Shown here piece by piece: positions 16,934-25,907 of a DNA stretch of 56,775 bases (within the stretch, counting starts at the first letter, position 1; every line of letters starts with the position of its first letter). Source of the DNA: WS-7 sp036505295 (GTDB lineage Bacteria; Eisenbacteria; RBG-16-71-46; SZUA-252). Under the pieces are notes generated by a model. That model was given only the letters and a program-made list of their open reading frames with translations, did not search any database and had not been told where the DNA came from. The DNA is taken from the NCBI GenBank assembly GCA_036505295.1, contig DASXTQ010000030.1, positions 1 to 56,775 of the forward strand. The letters run 5' to 3'. The translations under genes were made by a program, and so were the position numbers.

Positions 16934-18127
16934 TCACTCCGGCAGCTCCTGGAGGACGAGGCGGCGCGTCGACGACGTTCCGTCCCGCTCCACGGTCAGG
17001 GTGATGGTGTCTCCCACGTTGGCGCCGAAGAGAGCGCGATAGGCTTCGTTCACGTCCCCGACGGGCGTGCCGTTCACCTTCCGGATGATGTCGCCGATCT
17101 TTACGCCCGCCTTGTCCGCGGGGCTTCCTTTTTCGAGCGAGGCGACGTAGAGCCCGTTTCGATCGGTCGTCCCAATCCGCTCCGCCAGGTACGGCGTGAT
17201 GTCCCACGTCCCGACACCGATCCACACGTTTCGAACCTTGCCGTACCGAATCAGCTCGTCCACGACACGCTTCGCCGCATCGATCGGAATCGCGAACCCG
17301 ATTCCCTCGGAGCCGCCGCTTTTCGTGAAAATGAATGTATTCACGCCGATCACCTCGCCCTGCGCGTTCACGAGCGGCCCTCCGGAATTCCCGGGATTGA
17401 TGGCCGCGTCGGTCTGGATCATGTTCTTGTAGATCCCGCCGCTCGCCGCTTCGGCCTTGATGTCCCGGTGGGTCGCGCTGATCACCCCCGCGGTGACCGT
17501 CGGCTGGGTGTCGTTGAGCAGGAACCCGAACGGGTTGCCGATCGCGATCGCCCATTCTCCGACCATGAGATCTCCCGAGCTTCCGAGGGTCGCCACGGGC
17601 AGCTTCTCCCCTTCGATCTTCACGATCGCGACGTCGTACTGCGGCTGGGATCCCACGACCTTGCCGGTGAACGACCGGCCGTCCGCCAGGATGACGGTGA
17701 TCTTCTCGGCGCCGCGGACGACGTGCTCGTTCGTGAGCACGTACCCTTTCTGCGAGATGATGAATCCGGAACCCATCCCCGGAATCTGCTCCCGGTACCG
17801 GTAGGAAGGGATCATGTCTCGGAAGAAGGGTTCGAAGAAGTCGCTCCCAAAGGGCACAGACTGGACCAGGCGGGTCTGTACCACGCTGATCGTGACCACG
17901 GCGGGCCCGATGCGCTCGGCTGCTTGGACGATCGCCGTGCGCCGGGAAGTCCCAGGATCGCGGTTCGCCTTGTTGTCCGCCACAGCAACGCCTGTCCGGA
18001 CATCGCCGCCCGGCGTGGGCGTCAGAACCACCGTCGCGCCGATGATGAGCGCTCCCAGAAGAAGGAAGCCGAACACAACCCCCCACAGCCACGCGCTCCT
18101 GGACTCCTTCCAGCGCCCTGACGTCAC
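16934..18127 (-). CDS. Membrane-anchored HtrA/DegP-type serine protease with one PDZ domain
   Basis: 397 residues from the chosen GTG. An N-terminal transmembrane anchor (LWGVVFGFLLLGALIIGATVV) is followed by the S1C trypsin-like domain with His in TNEHVV, Asp in YDVAIVKIE and Ser in GNSGGPLVN. One PDZ domain occupies about the last 100 residues. It likely degrades damaged envelope proteins in the periplasm; one PDZ plus an uncleaved anchor resembles DegS or HhoA rather than DegP. GTG 18127 is preferred over ATG 18154 because GAGGTGGG lies 7 bases upstream and the longer form would overlap truA. It lies between truA and purB. Confidence 0.92.
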   Translation of the reverse strand: MTSGRWKESRSAWLWGVVFGFLLLGALIIGATVVLTPTPGGDVRTGVAVADNKANRDPGTSRRTAIVQAAERIGPAVVTISVVQTRLVQSVPFGSDFFEPFFRDMIPSYRYREQIPGMGSGFIISQKGYVLTNEHVVRGAEKITVILADGRSFTGKVVGSQPQYDVAIVKIEGEKLPVATLGSSGDLMVGEWAIAIGNPFGFLLNDTQPTVTAGVISATHRDIKAEAASGGIYKNMIQTDAAINPGNSGGPLVNAQGEVIGVNTFIFTKSGGSEGIGFAIPIDAAKRVVDELIRYGKVRNVWIGVGTWDITPYLAERIGTTDRNGLYVASLEKGSPADKAGVKIGDIIRKVNGTPVGDVNEAYRALFGANVGDTITLTVERDGTSSTRRLVLQELPE

Positions 18128-18140
18128 TTTGGTTCCCACC

Positions 18141-18953
18141 TCAAGCAACCACATCTAATCGCTCCTTGGGGAGCCATCCCAGGCCGGGATAGCGTACCCG
18201 CATGAGATATAAGCCGTGCGCGGGGGCCGGCGGCGCCGCAGCTCTGCGGTCGCGCGCCTCGAGAACCTCGCGAATGTGCTTTGCGCCGCCGGCTCCCTCG
18301 GCGGCGCGAATCGTGGTCGACACGATGCGTCGCACCATAGTGTACAGGAAGCGGTCCGCCACGATATCGAACCGGGTCACCCGCCCGCGCCGTGACCATC
18401 CGGCGTGGACCACGGCACAGACCGTCTCCTTCTCGTCTCCGCCCTGCTTGGAGAACGAGACGAAGTCGTGGGTGCCAAGGAGAGACTTGGACGTCCGCTG
18501 GAGCGCCTCGAGGTCCGCCCGGATCGGACGGATCCAGGCGTACCGACGCTTCAGCGCCGACGGCTGCGGCGCGACCAGATAGCGGTATGCCCGCCGCATC
18601 GCGCCGAATCGGGCGTGAAACCTGGGCTCCGCCTCGGCCGCCTCGATGATCCGAACGTCAGGCGGGAGGTGCGCGTTCAGGGCGGCTCGCAACCTGTCGG
18701 GCGTGAGCCTCGTGCTCAGCGTCGCGCTTGCCACCTGCCCCGCGGCATGACACCCCGAATCGGTCCTGCCCGCTCCGGCGATTCGAACCCTGGCGCCGGT
18801 GACGCGCCAGATCGCCTCCTCGATCTCCCCCTGGACCGTCCGGTCCCGCGGCTGCACCTGCCAACCGTGAAACTCCGTCCCGTCGAACTCGATTCCGAGC
18901 CGCACCGTCAGCGTGCGCGCCTCAGAAGCCACGAAGGAACCACGCGGTTGCAC
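18141..18953 (-). CDS. truA: tRNA pseudouridine(38-40) synthase TruA
   Basis: 270 residues. The N-terminal GIEFDGTEFHGWQVQP and catalytic-Asp motif GRTDSGCHA identify TruA; the C-terminal half has FVSFSKQGG and YTMVRRIV. The usual GRTDAGVHA reads GRTDSGCHA here, with the Asp kept. It modifies positions 38-40 in tRNA anticodon arms. The ATG at 18953 overlaps the EcfT-like gene by 32 bases; a GTG at 18932 or 18905 would fit the family's short N-terminus better. Confidence 0.94.
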   Translation of the reverse strand: MQPRGSFVASEARTLTVRLGIEFDGTEFHGWQVQPRDRTVQGEIEEAIWRVTGARVRIAGAGRTDSGCHAAGQVASATLSTRLTPDRLRAALNAHLPPDVRIIEAAEAEPRFHARFGAMRRAYRYLVAPQPSALKRRYAWIRPIRADLEALQRTSKSLLGTHDFVSFSKQGGDEKETVCAVVHAGWSRRGRVTRFDIVADRFLYTMVRRIVSTTIRAAEGAGGAKHIREVLEARDRRAAAPPAPAHGLYLMRVRYPGLGWLPKERLDVVA

Positions 18954-19662
18954 CCGCGCTGCCCAGGACCGCGGCCCACTCCCGGAGACCCCAAGCGAGG
19001 TCGAGCCCGGTGCGGCGTGCGCGCCCGGTCACGTATCCGCGGGTGATCAGGGCATCGGCGAAGGCGTCGCTCACGCGAAGCATCGTCCCGAGAAAAGGCA
19101 AAAACCAGGCGAGCAGGTAACGCGCGATGCCCCGGAGCCCGCGCCCCATGCGGATCCCGCGGGCGCGGAGCGCCGTCACGTGCTGTTCGGCCTCGTGTAG
19201 CGCGAGCGGGAGAAGCGCCGTGGTGAGCCGGGCGCTTTCTACCAGAAGCAGAACGAACCGGGGTCTCGCGGGCGGCTGGAGACCCATCAGCCATCGGGCC
19301 ACCCGGCCGAGGGCAGCGCGCGCGGCCCAGCGCAAGAAATACAGAAGCGCCAGAAGTCGAAAGGCGATGACGGCGGCGGGCTCGACTGCCGAGCGGAAAC
19401 CTCGACCCGCCGCCGCGACATGCGCAAGGAAAACGATCGCGGCGAGCCCCAGGAGCGGTGCTTCCCTTCGTGCGGATTGGCGTTCCGCGCGAAGCGCCAC
19501 GAACGCGAGGATGAATGCTGCGGCGGCGAGGTCGATCCACGAGCGGCACATCGCGAGGCCCGCGCACAAAACCGCGAGCGAGAAAAGCCAGGCGAAAGGA
19601 TGCAGCGCGCGCGTACTGCTTGGGTTCAGGTGCAAGTCGTCGCGTTCCGGCGAGCCGGGCAC
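18922..19662 (-). CDS. EcfT/CbiQ-like transmembrane protein
   Basis: 246 residues, strongly hydrophobic, with about five or six membrane helices (WLFSLAVLCAGLAMC, LLGLAAIVFLAHVAA and others). The cytoplasmic coupling region carries two Ala-Arg-Gly-like motifs, TALRARGIRMG and ADALITRGYVTG. Their position and spacing match the paired ARG motifs of EcfT that contact the EcfA ATPases. EcfT is the shared energy-coupling membrane subunit of ECF vitamin/metal importers. No ECF ATPase or substrate-binding S-component is nearby; partners would have to be elsewhere. The GTG start has GGAGGG upstream. The family call rests on topology and the two motifs. Confidence 0.72.
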   Translation of the reverse strand: MPGSPERDDLHLNPSSTRALHPFAWLFSLAVLCAGLAMCRSWIDLAAAAFILAFVALRAERQSARREAPLLGLAAIVFLAHVAAAGRGFRSAVEPAAVIAFRLLALLYFLRWAARAALGRVARWLMGLQPPARPRFVLLLVESARLTTALLPLALHEAEQHVTALRARGIRMGRGLRGIARYLLAWFLPFLGTMLRVSDAFADALITRGYVTGRARRTGLDLAWGLREWAAVLGSAGATAWFLRGF

Positions 19663-19776
19663 TTGGTGCGAGTCCCTCCGTGCCTTCGGAGGCGGAACCC
19701 CGCTTTCGGCGCTCCGCCTGAGGCCCTACTTTACACGGAGCGCCTTCCCCCGTCAACCCACCCGGGCTCGTGTTCC

Positions 19777-19799
19777 CGCGAGCCGCATTACGGCTCGCG
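19777..19799 (-). terminator. Stem-loop at the end of lnt
   Basis: A perfect 9-bp inverted repeat (CGCGAGCCG / CGGCTCGCG) with a 5-base loop that contains the lnt stop codon. There is no U-tract after it on the minus strand, so it may be an RNA stabiliser or a weak or Rho-assisted stop rather than a classic intrinsic terminator. It is followed by about 115 bases without a gene before the EcfT-like start; I see nothing else there. Confidence 0.4.
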
Positions 19800-21347
19800 C
19801 CGGAGCGGCCGGTACCAGCCCAGGAGCATCAGCACGAGCACGAGCCCCAGGCAGAGCCCCGTCAGCCAGTCCCCCCATTGGCGGAACAGCGTGGCGCGCG
19901 AACCCAGTCCGGCTTCCCCGATGATCACCGCCTCGCGGAAGAGCGGCCCCTTCTGCGTGACACGCCCCACCGGATCGACGAGCATGGAAATGCCGGTGTT
20001 CGCGCAGCGGGCCATCCCGAGCTCCTGCTCGACGCACCTCAAGATCGCCATGTCGGCGTGCTGCCGTGGGGCCGCCGTCGGCCCGAACCACTCGTCGTTC
20101 GTGATGTTCACGAGGAATCGGGCGCCGTCCACCCCGTAGTCGCGGGAAAGCTCCGGGAAGATCGACTCGAAACAAATCAACACGCCGAACGGGGCGTTGC
20201 CAAGCGGGAACACGTACGGGCGGGTCCCCGGCGTCCATTCCGCCTGTCCCAGATCGATCTTCCCGAGAAACGGCAGAACGCCCTGAAATGGGATCCGCTC
20301 CCCGAACGGCACGAGGTGAATCTTCTCGTACTGCCCCGCGATGATGCCGCGAGGAAGGACCAGACCCGCGGCGTTGTGCGTGATCACGCCCCCGCTCAAG
20401 CTCAGAGTCGCGTCCGGATACCCGACCAGAAGCGGCACGTTCAGCGTGCGCACGAGGTCGTACAGCCGGTCCAGCTTTCGTCCTTCGAGCCTGAGGTAGA
20501 ACGGGAGCGCGGTCTCGGGCCAGACGATGAGGTCCGGTTTGGGCTCGCTCTGCGCGGCCTCGAGGGAAAGCCGGGCCAGGGTTCCCATGCTCTTTTCCTG
20601 ATGCGCCGCGTCCCACTTTTCTTCGCTTCCGATGTTGGGCTGCACGAGCGCCACGCGGACCGACTCGCCGGGTGGGAAGGAGCGAATCCGCGCGTGGCCC
20701 CATGCGACCGGAAGCGCGAGCACAAGCGCGGCACAGAGGCTGAGCGCCACGCGCGCCGGTAGGCGCCTCGTCGTGATCGCGCCGGCGATGAGCGCGTTGA
20801 CGCCGACGATCCAGACGCTGAGTCCGGGTGCGCCGACGAGGGAGGCTCCCTGAATCCACGCGGGGTGCTCGGCGAGGGCGTAGCCCACGTTTCCCCAGGG
20901 GCAACCAAGCGGGCCCGAGGACTTGAGCCATTCACACGCGCTCCAGATGGCAGGCGCCACCACGAGCGGGGACCATCCGACGCGCCTGCGGAGGAAACCG
21001 GAGAGCCACCCGAAGAGAGCGACGTAGGATCCGAGATAGAGCGCGAGCGCCAAAAGCGCAGGGAAGATGATCCAGGGGTGGGTCATCGCCTTGGCGGGAA
21101 GCCTCACCAGCCACCAGAAAAGAAACGCGTTGAAGACGATCCCGGTGATCCACGCAATCCTGCCTCGGCCGCGCCCGCTCCCTTCGAGCGGGGCCGGGCT
21201 CACCGGCCCGGTGGATTCCCGCTGCATCCAGACCAGAAGCGGAACCAGCGCCACGAAGACGAGGGGCATGAGCCCCGGCTGAGGAAAGGAGAGGCTGAGC
21301 AGAACGCCGGACGCGGCCGCCGAGAGCGGCCCGCGGTTGCGGTTAAT
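19788..21347 (-). CDS. lnt: Apolipoprotein N-acyltransferase
   Basis: A polytopic membrane protein with an N-terminal helical bundle followed by a nitrilase-type carbon-nitrogen hydrolase domain and a C-terminal helix. The catalytic triad is visible: Glu in WPETALPF, Lys in YEKIHLVPFGE and Cys in LICFESIFPEL. It adds the third acyl chain to lipoproteins, which fits LolD/LolE elsewhere in the window. The first ordinary start is ATG 21269 (493 residues), but the open frame upstream encodes LLSLSFPQPGLMPLVF, matching the first membrane segment of Lnt. I therefore extend it to an ATT at 21347 next to GAGGTCAGG. The true start codon is unproven. Confidence 0.93.
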   Translation of the reverse strand: MNRNRGPLSAAASGVLLSLSFPQPGLMPLVFVALVPLLVWMQRESTGPVSPAPLEGSGRGRGRIAWITGIVFNAFLFWWLVRLPAKAMTHPWIIFPALLALALYLGSYVALFGWLSGFLRRRVGWSPLVVAPAIWSACEWLKSSGPLGCPWGNVGYALAEHPAWIQGASLVGAPGLSVWIVGVNALIAGAITTRRLPARVALSLCAALVLALPVAWGHARIRSFPPGESVRVALVQPNIGSEEKWDAAHQEKSMGTLARLSLEAAQSEPKPDLIVWPETALPFYLRLEGRKLDRLYDLVRTLNVPLLVGYPDATLSLSGGVITHNAAGLVLPRGIIAGQYEKIHLVPFGERIPFQGVLPFLGKIDLGQAEWTPGTRPYVFPLGNAPFGVLICFESIFPELSRDYGVDGARFLVNITNDEWFGPTAAPRQHADMAILRCVEQELGMARCANTGISMLVDPVGRVTQKGPLFREAVIIGEAGLGSRATLFRQWGDWLTGLCLGLVLVLMLLGWYRPLRREP

Positions 21348-22368
21348 GGAGCCTGACCTCGCGGCGAGCCTCTGCGGATTGGTAGATCGCGTCGATGATC
21401 TTCATGATGTGCAGCCCCTCCTCCGGTGAGGCCTGAGGGCGTTCACCCTGGGTGATACATCGGAGAAAGTGCTCGAGCTCCATTTCGTAGGATTGCTTGT
21501 ACAGGTTACGTCCCGAGTCGAGGGACGGCGTGACGTCCTTCAGCCTCCCGCCCATCTCCTTGTGGATTCGGAACGGATGCAGGAGCGCCGCCCCTTCCGT
21601 CCCATAGAGGTTCAAGTACGCGAAATTCTTCTCCAGCAGAAGGGCCCAGCTCACCTCCAACGTGAGCGACGCGCCGCTCTCGAGGAGCAGCATCGCGGCC
21701 ACCGTGTCTTCCACGTCCTGTCGTGGGTCCCGACCGTATTTCGTCGCGGTCACGGACACGACCTTGGGGTTGCCCAAGAGCCACATCGAGAGATCGAGCA
21801 TCTGAACGCCGAGGTCCATCAAAACGCCGCCTCCGGCGCTCCGCTTGTTCGTATACCACTCGGGGCCGCCCCGCTCGGTGCGGTACCGTAACCATCCGGT
21901 CTTGGCGTAGAAGATATCCCCGAGCTCGCGGCGCTCGAGGAGCCGCCGCAAGACTTGGGCTTCCGCGCGGAATCGATTGTTCATAGCGTACATCAGAGTC
22001 TTCCCCGAGCGCTTGGCCGCTTCCGCCATCATCTGCGCCTCCGACGCGGTGCGGGCCGGCGGCTTCTCGCAGAGGACGTGCTTGCCATAATCCAACGCGG
22101 CGAGCGTCATCGGGGCATGAAGATGGTTGGGCGTGGCGACGATCACCGCCTCGAGCTCCTTGAGGCGGAGCAACTTCTCGTAATCCGAGAACACGTGCGG
22201 AACCTTGAATCGTTCCGCGACGACACGCGCCTTCTCCGGATCGTCGTCGCAGATGCCGAAGATCTCCACGTCCTTCATGCGCGCCAGGGCCGGCAGGTGA
22301 TTGACCTGCGCGATCGCTCCAACCCCGATCAGTCCGAGGCGAGTGACTCCCTGGGGCACGGCGGACAC
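21343..22368 (-). CDS. Gfo/Idh/MocA-family NAD(P)-dependent oxidoreductase
   Basis: 341 residues. The N-terminal Rossmann fold starts at LGLIGVGAIAQVNH; EKPPA is the conserved Lys-Pro motif of the family. The C-terminal half has the family's alpha/beta domain with GGGVLMDLGVQMLDL, where the His of the usual DxGxH is replaced by Gln. Members oxidise or reduce sugars, often nucleotide sugars; the substrate cannot be read from sequence. It overlaps or abuts lnt downstream and is 66 bases below the sigma-54 regulator, so it may be under the same transcript. Confidence 0.88.
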   Translation of the reverse strand: MSAVPQGVTRLGLIGVGAIAQVNHLPALARMKDVEIFGICDDDPEKARVVAERFKVPHVFSDYEKLLRLKELEAVIVATPNHLHAPMTLAALDYGKHVLCEKPPARTASEAQMMAEAAKRSGKTLMYAMNNRFRAEAQVLRRLLERRELGDIFYAKTGWLRYRTERGGPEWYTNKRSAGGGVLMDLGVQMLDLSMWLLGNPKVVSVTATKYGRDPRQDVEDTVAAMLLLESGASLTLEVSWALLLEKNFAYLNLYGTEGAALLHPFRIHKEMGGRLKDVTPSLDSGRNLYKQSYEMELEHFLRCITQGERPQASPEEGLHIMKIIDAIYQSAEARREVRLH

Positions 22369-22434
22369 TCCTGATCGAAAGTGAGGGACAGTGCGGCAAA
22401 GCGTCGCGCGAGTATAGAAATACAGAGGGGGAAA

Positions 22435-23478
22435 TCAAGGCGAATCGGGATCGAACGCACGAAGTCGACGCATCTTCTTCCAGAGCCCTTGACGCGTGAT
22501 GCCCAGCGAGCGGGCGGCGCCTGCCTTGTTCCCTCCGTGTTCCTCGAGCGCGCTCCGAATCAGCCCCGCCTCGTACGCGCGCGTCCGCCCCTTGAGATCG
22601 ACGGCGCGATCGCGCACCACCGCACCCTCGTCGCACCCGAAGCTCTCGCCGAGTGAGCCGCGCGTCACCCACCCCGAGGGATCGAGCGCGTAGAAGGCAC
22701 GTTCGAGCGCACCCATCAGCTCCCGGACATTCCCCGGCCACGTATGTTCCACGAGGGCGGAAAGCGCATCCTCGCGGATGCCCCGCACCGGGACGCGATC
22801 GCGGCGGGACAGCCGCGCGAGAACATGAGCGGCCAGGAGCGGGATGTCGTCCGAGCGGTCCCGCAACGGCGGGATGGAAAGAGCGAGCACGTGGAGACGG
22901 TAGAAGAGGTCCGCGCGAAAGCGGCCCTCCGAAACCTCCGTCTTCAGATCGCGGTGGGTAGCCGCGAGGATCCGGACGTCGACGCGCCTCGGGCGCGAGT
23001 CTCCCACGCGACGGAGCTCCCCTTCTTGCAATACGCGCAACAGGCGGCTCTGCACCGATGGGCTCGCGTCGCCGATCTCGTCCAGGAAGAGCGTGCCCCT
23101 GTCGGCCGCCTCGAAGAGCCCCGCGCGGTCGGCGTGCGCCCCGGTGAAGGCCCCGCGCGCGTGGCCGAAGAGCTCGCTCTCGACGAGCGAATCCGTGATG
23201 GCGCCGAAGTTGTGAGGTATGAAGGGTCCGGTCGGGCGCAACGAGAGCGCGTGGAGCGCTCGTGCGACCAGCTCCTTGCCCGTGCCGGTCTCCCCCAGGA
23301 TGAGCACGGTTGCTTGGCTTTTCGCGAGGGCCCGGATCCGCTCACCCAGCTTTCGGATTCCAGTGCTTGCCCCGACAAGGCCGAGCGACTCTGCGTAAGG
23401 CCCATACCCCTCTCGGGCGAGGTGCTCCAGGGTCGAGCGCCCGGCCGCGTCAGGAGGGGATGCGATCTCCCACCCCAC
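22435..23478 (-). CDS. Sigma-54-dependent transcriptional activator without a sensor domain
   Basis: 347 residues. The AAA+ activator domain has Walker A GETGTGKE (62-69), the sigma-54-contacting GAFTGA loop (109-114), Walker B LFLDEIGD and the R-finger region FRADLFYRL. A Fis-type helix-turn-helix closes the protein (NKAGAARSLGITRQGLWKKM). Only about 30 residues precede the AAA+ domain, so it has no receiver, GAF or PAS input. Activity may be set by its level or by a partner, like PspF. The gene is 19 bases after purM, downstream of a sigma-54-type promoter at 25908-25922. Confidence 0.93.
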   Translation of the reverse strand: MGWEIASPPDAAGRSTLEHLAREGYGPYAESLGLVGASTGIRKLGERIRALAKSQATVLILGETGTGKELVARALHALSLRPTGPFIPHNFGAITDSLVESELFGHARGAFTGAHADRAGLFEAADRGTLFLDEIGDASPSVQSRLLRVLQEGELRRVGDSRPRRVDVRILAATHRDLKTEVSEGRFRADLFYRLHVLALSIPPLRDRSDDIPLLAAHVLARLSRRDRVPVRGIREDALSALVEHTWPGNVRELMGALERAFYALDPSGWVTRGSLGESFGCDEGAVVRDRAVDLKGRTRAYEAGLIRSALEEHGGNKAGAARSLGITRQGLWKKMRRLRAFDPDSP

Positions 23479-23497
23479 GTCCGCCCCTCCCGATCCT

Positions 23498-24520
23498 CTA
23501 CGCCGTGAACCTCACTTCGTGGCGCCCTTTCGTGACGGCGCCGACGCGGTAGCGGGGATGTCCGGCCTGCTCCAGGGCGCGCTCGACCGCCGGCGCGTCT
23601 TCCCGCTTCACCACGAGGATCATTCCGAGACCCATGTTCCACACTTCGTAAGCCTCAGCCTCGCTCACGCGCCCCGCGTCTCGGAGAAAGCGGAACACCG
23701 GGAGCTCCGGCCACGATCCCACCTTCACCTCCGCCGAGAGCCCGGCGGGAAGCACGCGGACGAGATTCCCCGGAATGCCTCCTCCGGTAATATGCGCCAT
23801 CCCGCGCACCGCGCCCGCGGTGCGCGCGACGCGCACGTGCGGACCGTAGTAGGGATGGGACTTGAGCAGCTCTTGGCCGACAGTCCAATCCCCGAACGGC
23901 AATCGGTCCTGTACGGCAAGCCCCATCGTTTCGAAAAAGATCTTTCGCGCAAGCGAGTATCCGTTGGTGTGGAGTCCGACCGCGGGGAGTCCCAGGAGGA
24001 TGTCCCCCTCGGCGATCTTCGAGCCGTCGATCCACTCCGCCTCGGGAGCGAGCCCCACGATCGCGCCCGCGAGATCGTAGTCTCCCGGGGCGTAAACCCC
24101 CGGCATCTCGGCGGTCTCTCCCCCGATCAGCGCGCAGCCCACCTCGCGGCAGCCCAGCGCCAAACCCGAGACCAGCTCTTCAACCCGCTGGGGATCGAGC
24201 GACCCCATCGCGACGTAATCGAGAAAGAAGAGCGGGATCGCTCCATGGACAAGGATGTCGTTCCCGCAATGGCGGACGAGGTCTGCCCCGATCGTGTCGT
24301 GCTTGCCGCACAGGATCGCGACCCTGAGCTTCGTGCCGACCCCGTCCATGCTGGCGGCGAGCAGCTGGCCGGGGAAGCCGGGAACCCGATACGCGCCCGC
24401 GAATCCGCCGAGATCGCCTACCACGTTCGCATTGAACGTGGATCGGCACAGCTCGCGGATGCGCTCGACCGCTTCCTCTCCCCTGCGGATGTTCACCCCC
24501 GCGTCGCGGTACCGGCTCAT
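23498..24520 (-). CDS. purM: Phosphoribosylformylglycinamidine cyclo-ligase (AIR synthase)
   Basis: 340 residues. The N-terminus (YRDAGVNIRRGEEAVERI), the MDGVGTKLRVA motif and the HITGGGIPGNLVRVLP segment are all characteristic of PurM. It makes AIR from FGAM, the step after PurL, and is physically apart from the other pur genes here. The ATG overlaps the upstream HD-GYP gene stop (ATGA). Its place between a membrane HD-GYP protein and a sigma-54 activator is unusual for a purine gene. Confidence 0.96.
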   Translation of the reverse strand: MSRYRDAGVNIRRGEEAVERIRELCRSTFNANVVGDLGGFAGAYRVPGFPGQLLAASMDGVGTKLRVAILCGKHDTIGADLVRHCGNDILVHGAIPLFFLDYVAMGSLDPQRVEELVSGLALGCREVGCALIGGETAEMPGVYAPGDYDLAGAIVGLAPEAEWIDGSKIAEGDILLGLPAVGLHTNGYSLARKIFFETMGLAVQDRLPFGDWTVGQELLKSHPYYGPHVRVARTAGAVRGMAHITGGGIPGNLVRVLPAGLSAEVKVGSWPELPVFRFLRDAGRVSEAEAYEVWNMGLGMILVVKREDAPAVERALEQAGHPRYRVGAVTKGRHEVRFTA

Positions 24521-25875
24521 CGAACGAACTCGACAACCAGCTCCGAATCGCGCGGGGCGATGTCAAGGCCGCCTGATTCGTGCAGCTCGGAGAGTGCTAA
24601 GACCGGCCTCGGATCGAACTGGGAACCCGAATACCGTCTGAGCTCATCGAGCGCCCGCTTGGCCGGGAACCCCTTCCGGTAGGGCCGGTCCGAGGTCATC
24701 GCGTCGAACGCGTCGCACGCGTGGATGATTCGCGCGCCGAGCGGGACCTCCGAATCGCCCAGGCCCGCGGGGTAGCCCCGGCCGTCGGGGCGCCAGTGGT
24801 GTGTGCGCACCATCGCCGCCGCGGAGCGGAGCGCCCGGATCTGGCCCACGATGCGCGCGCCCGCATCGGGGTGCCGCATCATGAGCCGGCGCTCTTCGTG
24901 ATCGAGCGCCTCCGGCTTGCGGATCACCTCCGGACGTTGCGCGATCTTTCCGATGTCGTGACACAGCGCCGCATAGTGGATGGTCTCCACCTCCTCTTCC
25001 GGGAGCCCGAGATGCCGCGCGACGCGCACCGAGTACTCGGCCACCCGGACCGAGTGCTCGTGCGTGTACGGGTCCACGGCGTCGAGGACGACGCTCAAAG
25101 CGCGAACGAAGCTCGCGAGATCCCCCTTGAGGTCGGCGTAGAGCTGGAGCGCGTACCGCGCCGAAAGGAGCGGGAGCACGAGGAGCAGCACGCCCGGGAT
25201 TCCCGCCGCGACGCGGACCTGGGCGAACAAAAGCCCGAACCCGATCGCGAGCGCGTGCTGCGGAATGCCGTCGCGGAATTGATGCCGCCAGATTCGGCCC
25301 GGGTCCTCACCCGTGCGGGTACCCATGACAAGGCTCACCGCGCCTGTGTTGAGCATGAAGTAGAAGGAACCCGCGATGAGGACGGGAAGGAGATCCCGCG
25401 CGAGGTTGGGCGCGCCGAGGGATCCCCCCGCGGCGAGGTACGCGGAGCCAGCCAGTATGGTCGTCGAGGCGTAAAGGCCCGCGTTAAGCGTTGCTTCGCC
25501 GGGACGCTGGCGCAAGATCAACATCTGAGCGGCGAAGGTGGTGACGAGGTCGAGCGCGCCGGCGACCCACGGACCGAAGAGGAGGATCGCGCCCACGTCC
25601 AGAATGGACGCGATCGTCATCGTACCGCCCCGGAGCATCGGGACAGGGAGCGCCTCCGCAAGGATGAGGAGCACGAACCAAGCGCCCACGCCCCAGGTGT
25701 CCCACCGCGCCTGCTTGACGTCCGGCCCGCCGAAGATCGCGAGAAGAACGGGCAGCGCCGCGAAGAACGAGGGCAGGAGCATCCAGGCAAGGCCTGGGCT
25801 CCACGCGGCGCGCTTCGCCGCAGCCTGCCTCGGCTCGAGCGGCGTTACGAACTCCGCTTCCAGTTTGCGTCCCAA
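24517..25875 (-). CDS. Membrane protein with HD-GYP phosphodiesterase domain
   Basis: About 452 residues from the chosen TTG. Seven or eight hydrophobic helices (for example LLPSFFAALPVLLAIFG, FVLLILAEALPVPML, VLLLVLPLLSARY) form an N-terminal membrane module. It is followed by an HD-GYP domain with HSVRVAEYS, HDIGK, HHWRPDGRGYP and DAFDAMTSDRPYR. HD-GYP enzymes hydrolyse cyclic di-GMP, or related dinucleotides; here the catalytic metal ligands and the GYP motif are intact. TTG 25875 is used because GGGGAGGTG lies just upstream; translation further up gives only non-protein-like sequence. A sigma-54-type promoter lies 33 bases upstream. Confidence 0.88.
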   Translation of the reverse strand: MGRKLEAEFVTPLEPRQAAAKRAAWSPGLAWMLLPSFFAALPVLLAIFGGPDVKQARWDTWGVGAWFVLLILAEALPVPMLRGGTMTIASILDVGAILLFGPWVAGALDLVTTFAAQMLILRQRPGEATLNAGLYASTTILAGSAYLAAGGSLGAPNLARDLLPVLIAGSFYFMLNTGAVSLVMGTRTGEDPGRIWRHQFRDGIPQHALAIGFGLLFAQVRVAAGIPGVLLLVLPLLSARYALQLYADLKGDLASFVRALSVVLDAVDPYTHEHSVRVAEYSVRVARHLGLPEEEVETIHYAALCHDIGKIAQRPEVIRKPEALDHEERRLMMRHPDAGARIVGQIRALRSAAAMVRTHHWRPDGRGYPAGLGDSEVPLGARIIHACDAFDAMTSDRPYRKGFPAKRALDELRRYSGSQFDPRPVLALSELHESGGLDIAPRDSELVVEFVR

Positions 25876-25907
25876 GGCACCTCCCCTCGCGAATGAGCTC
25901 CCCTTCC

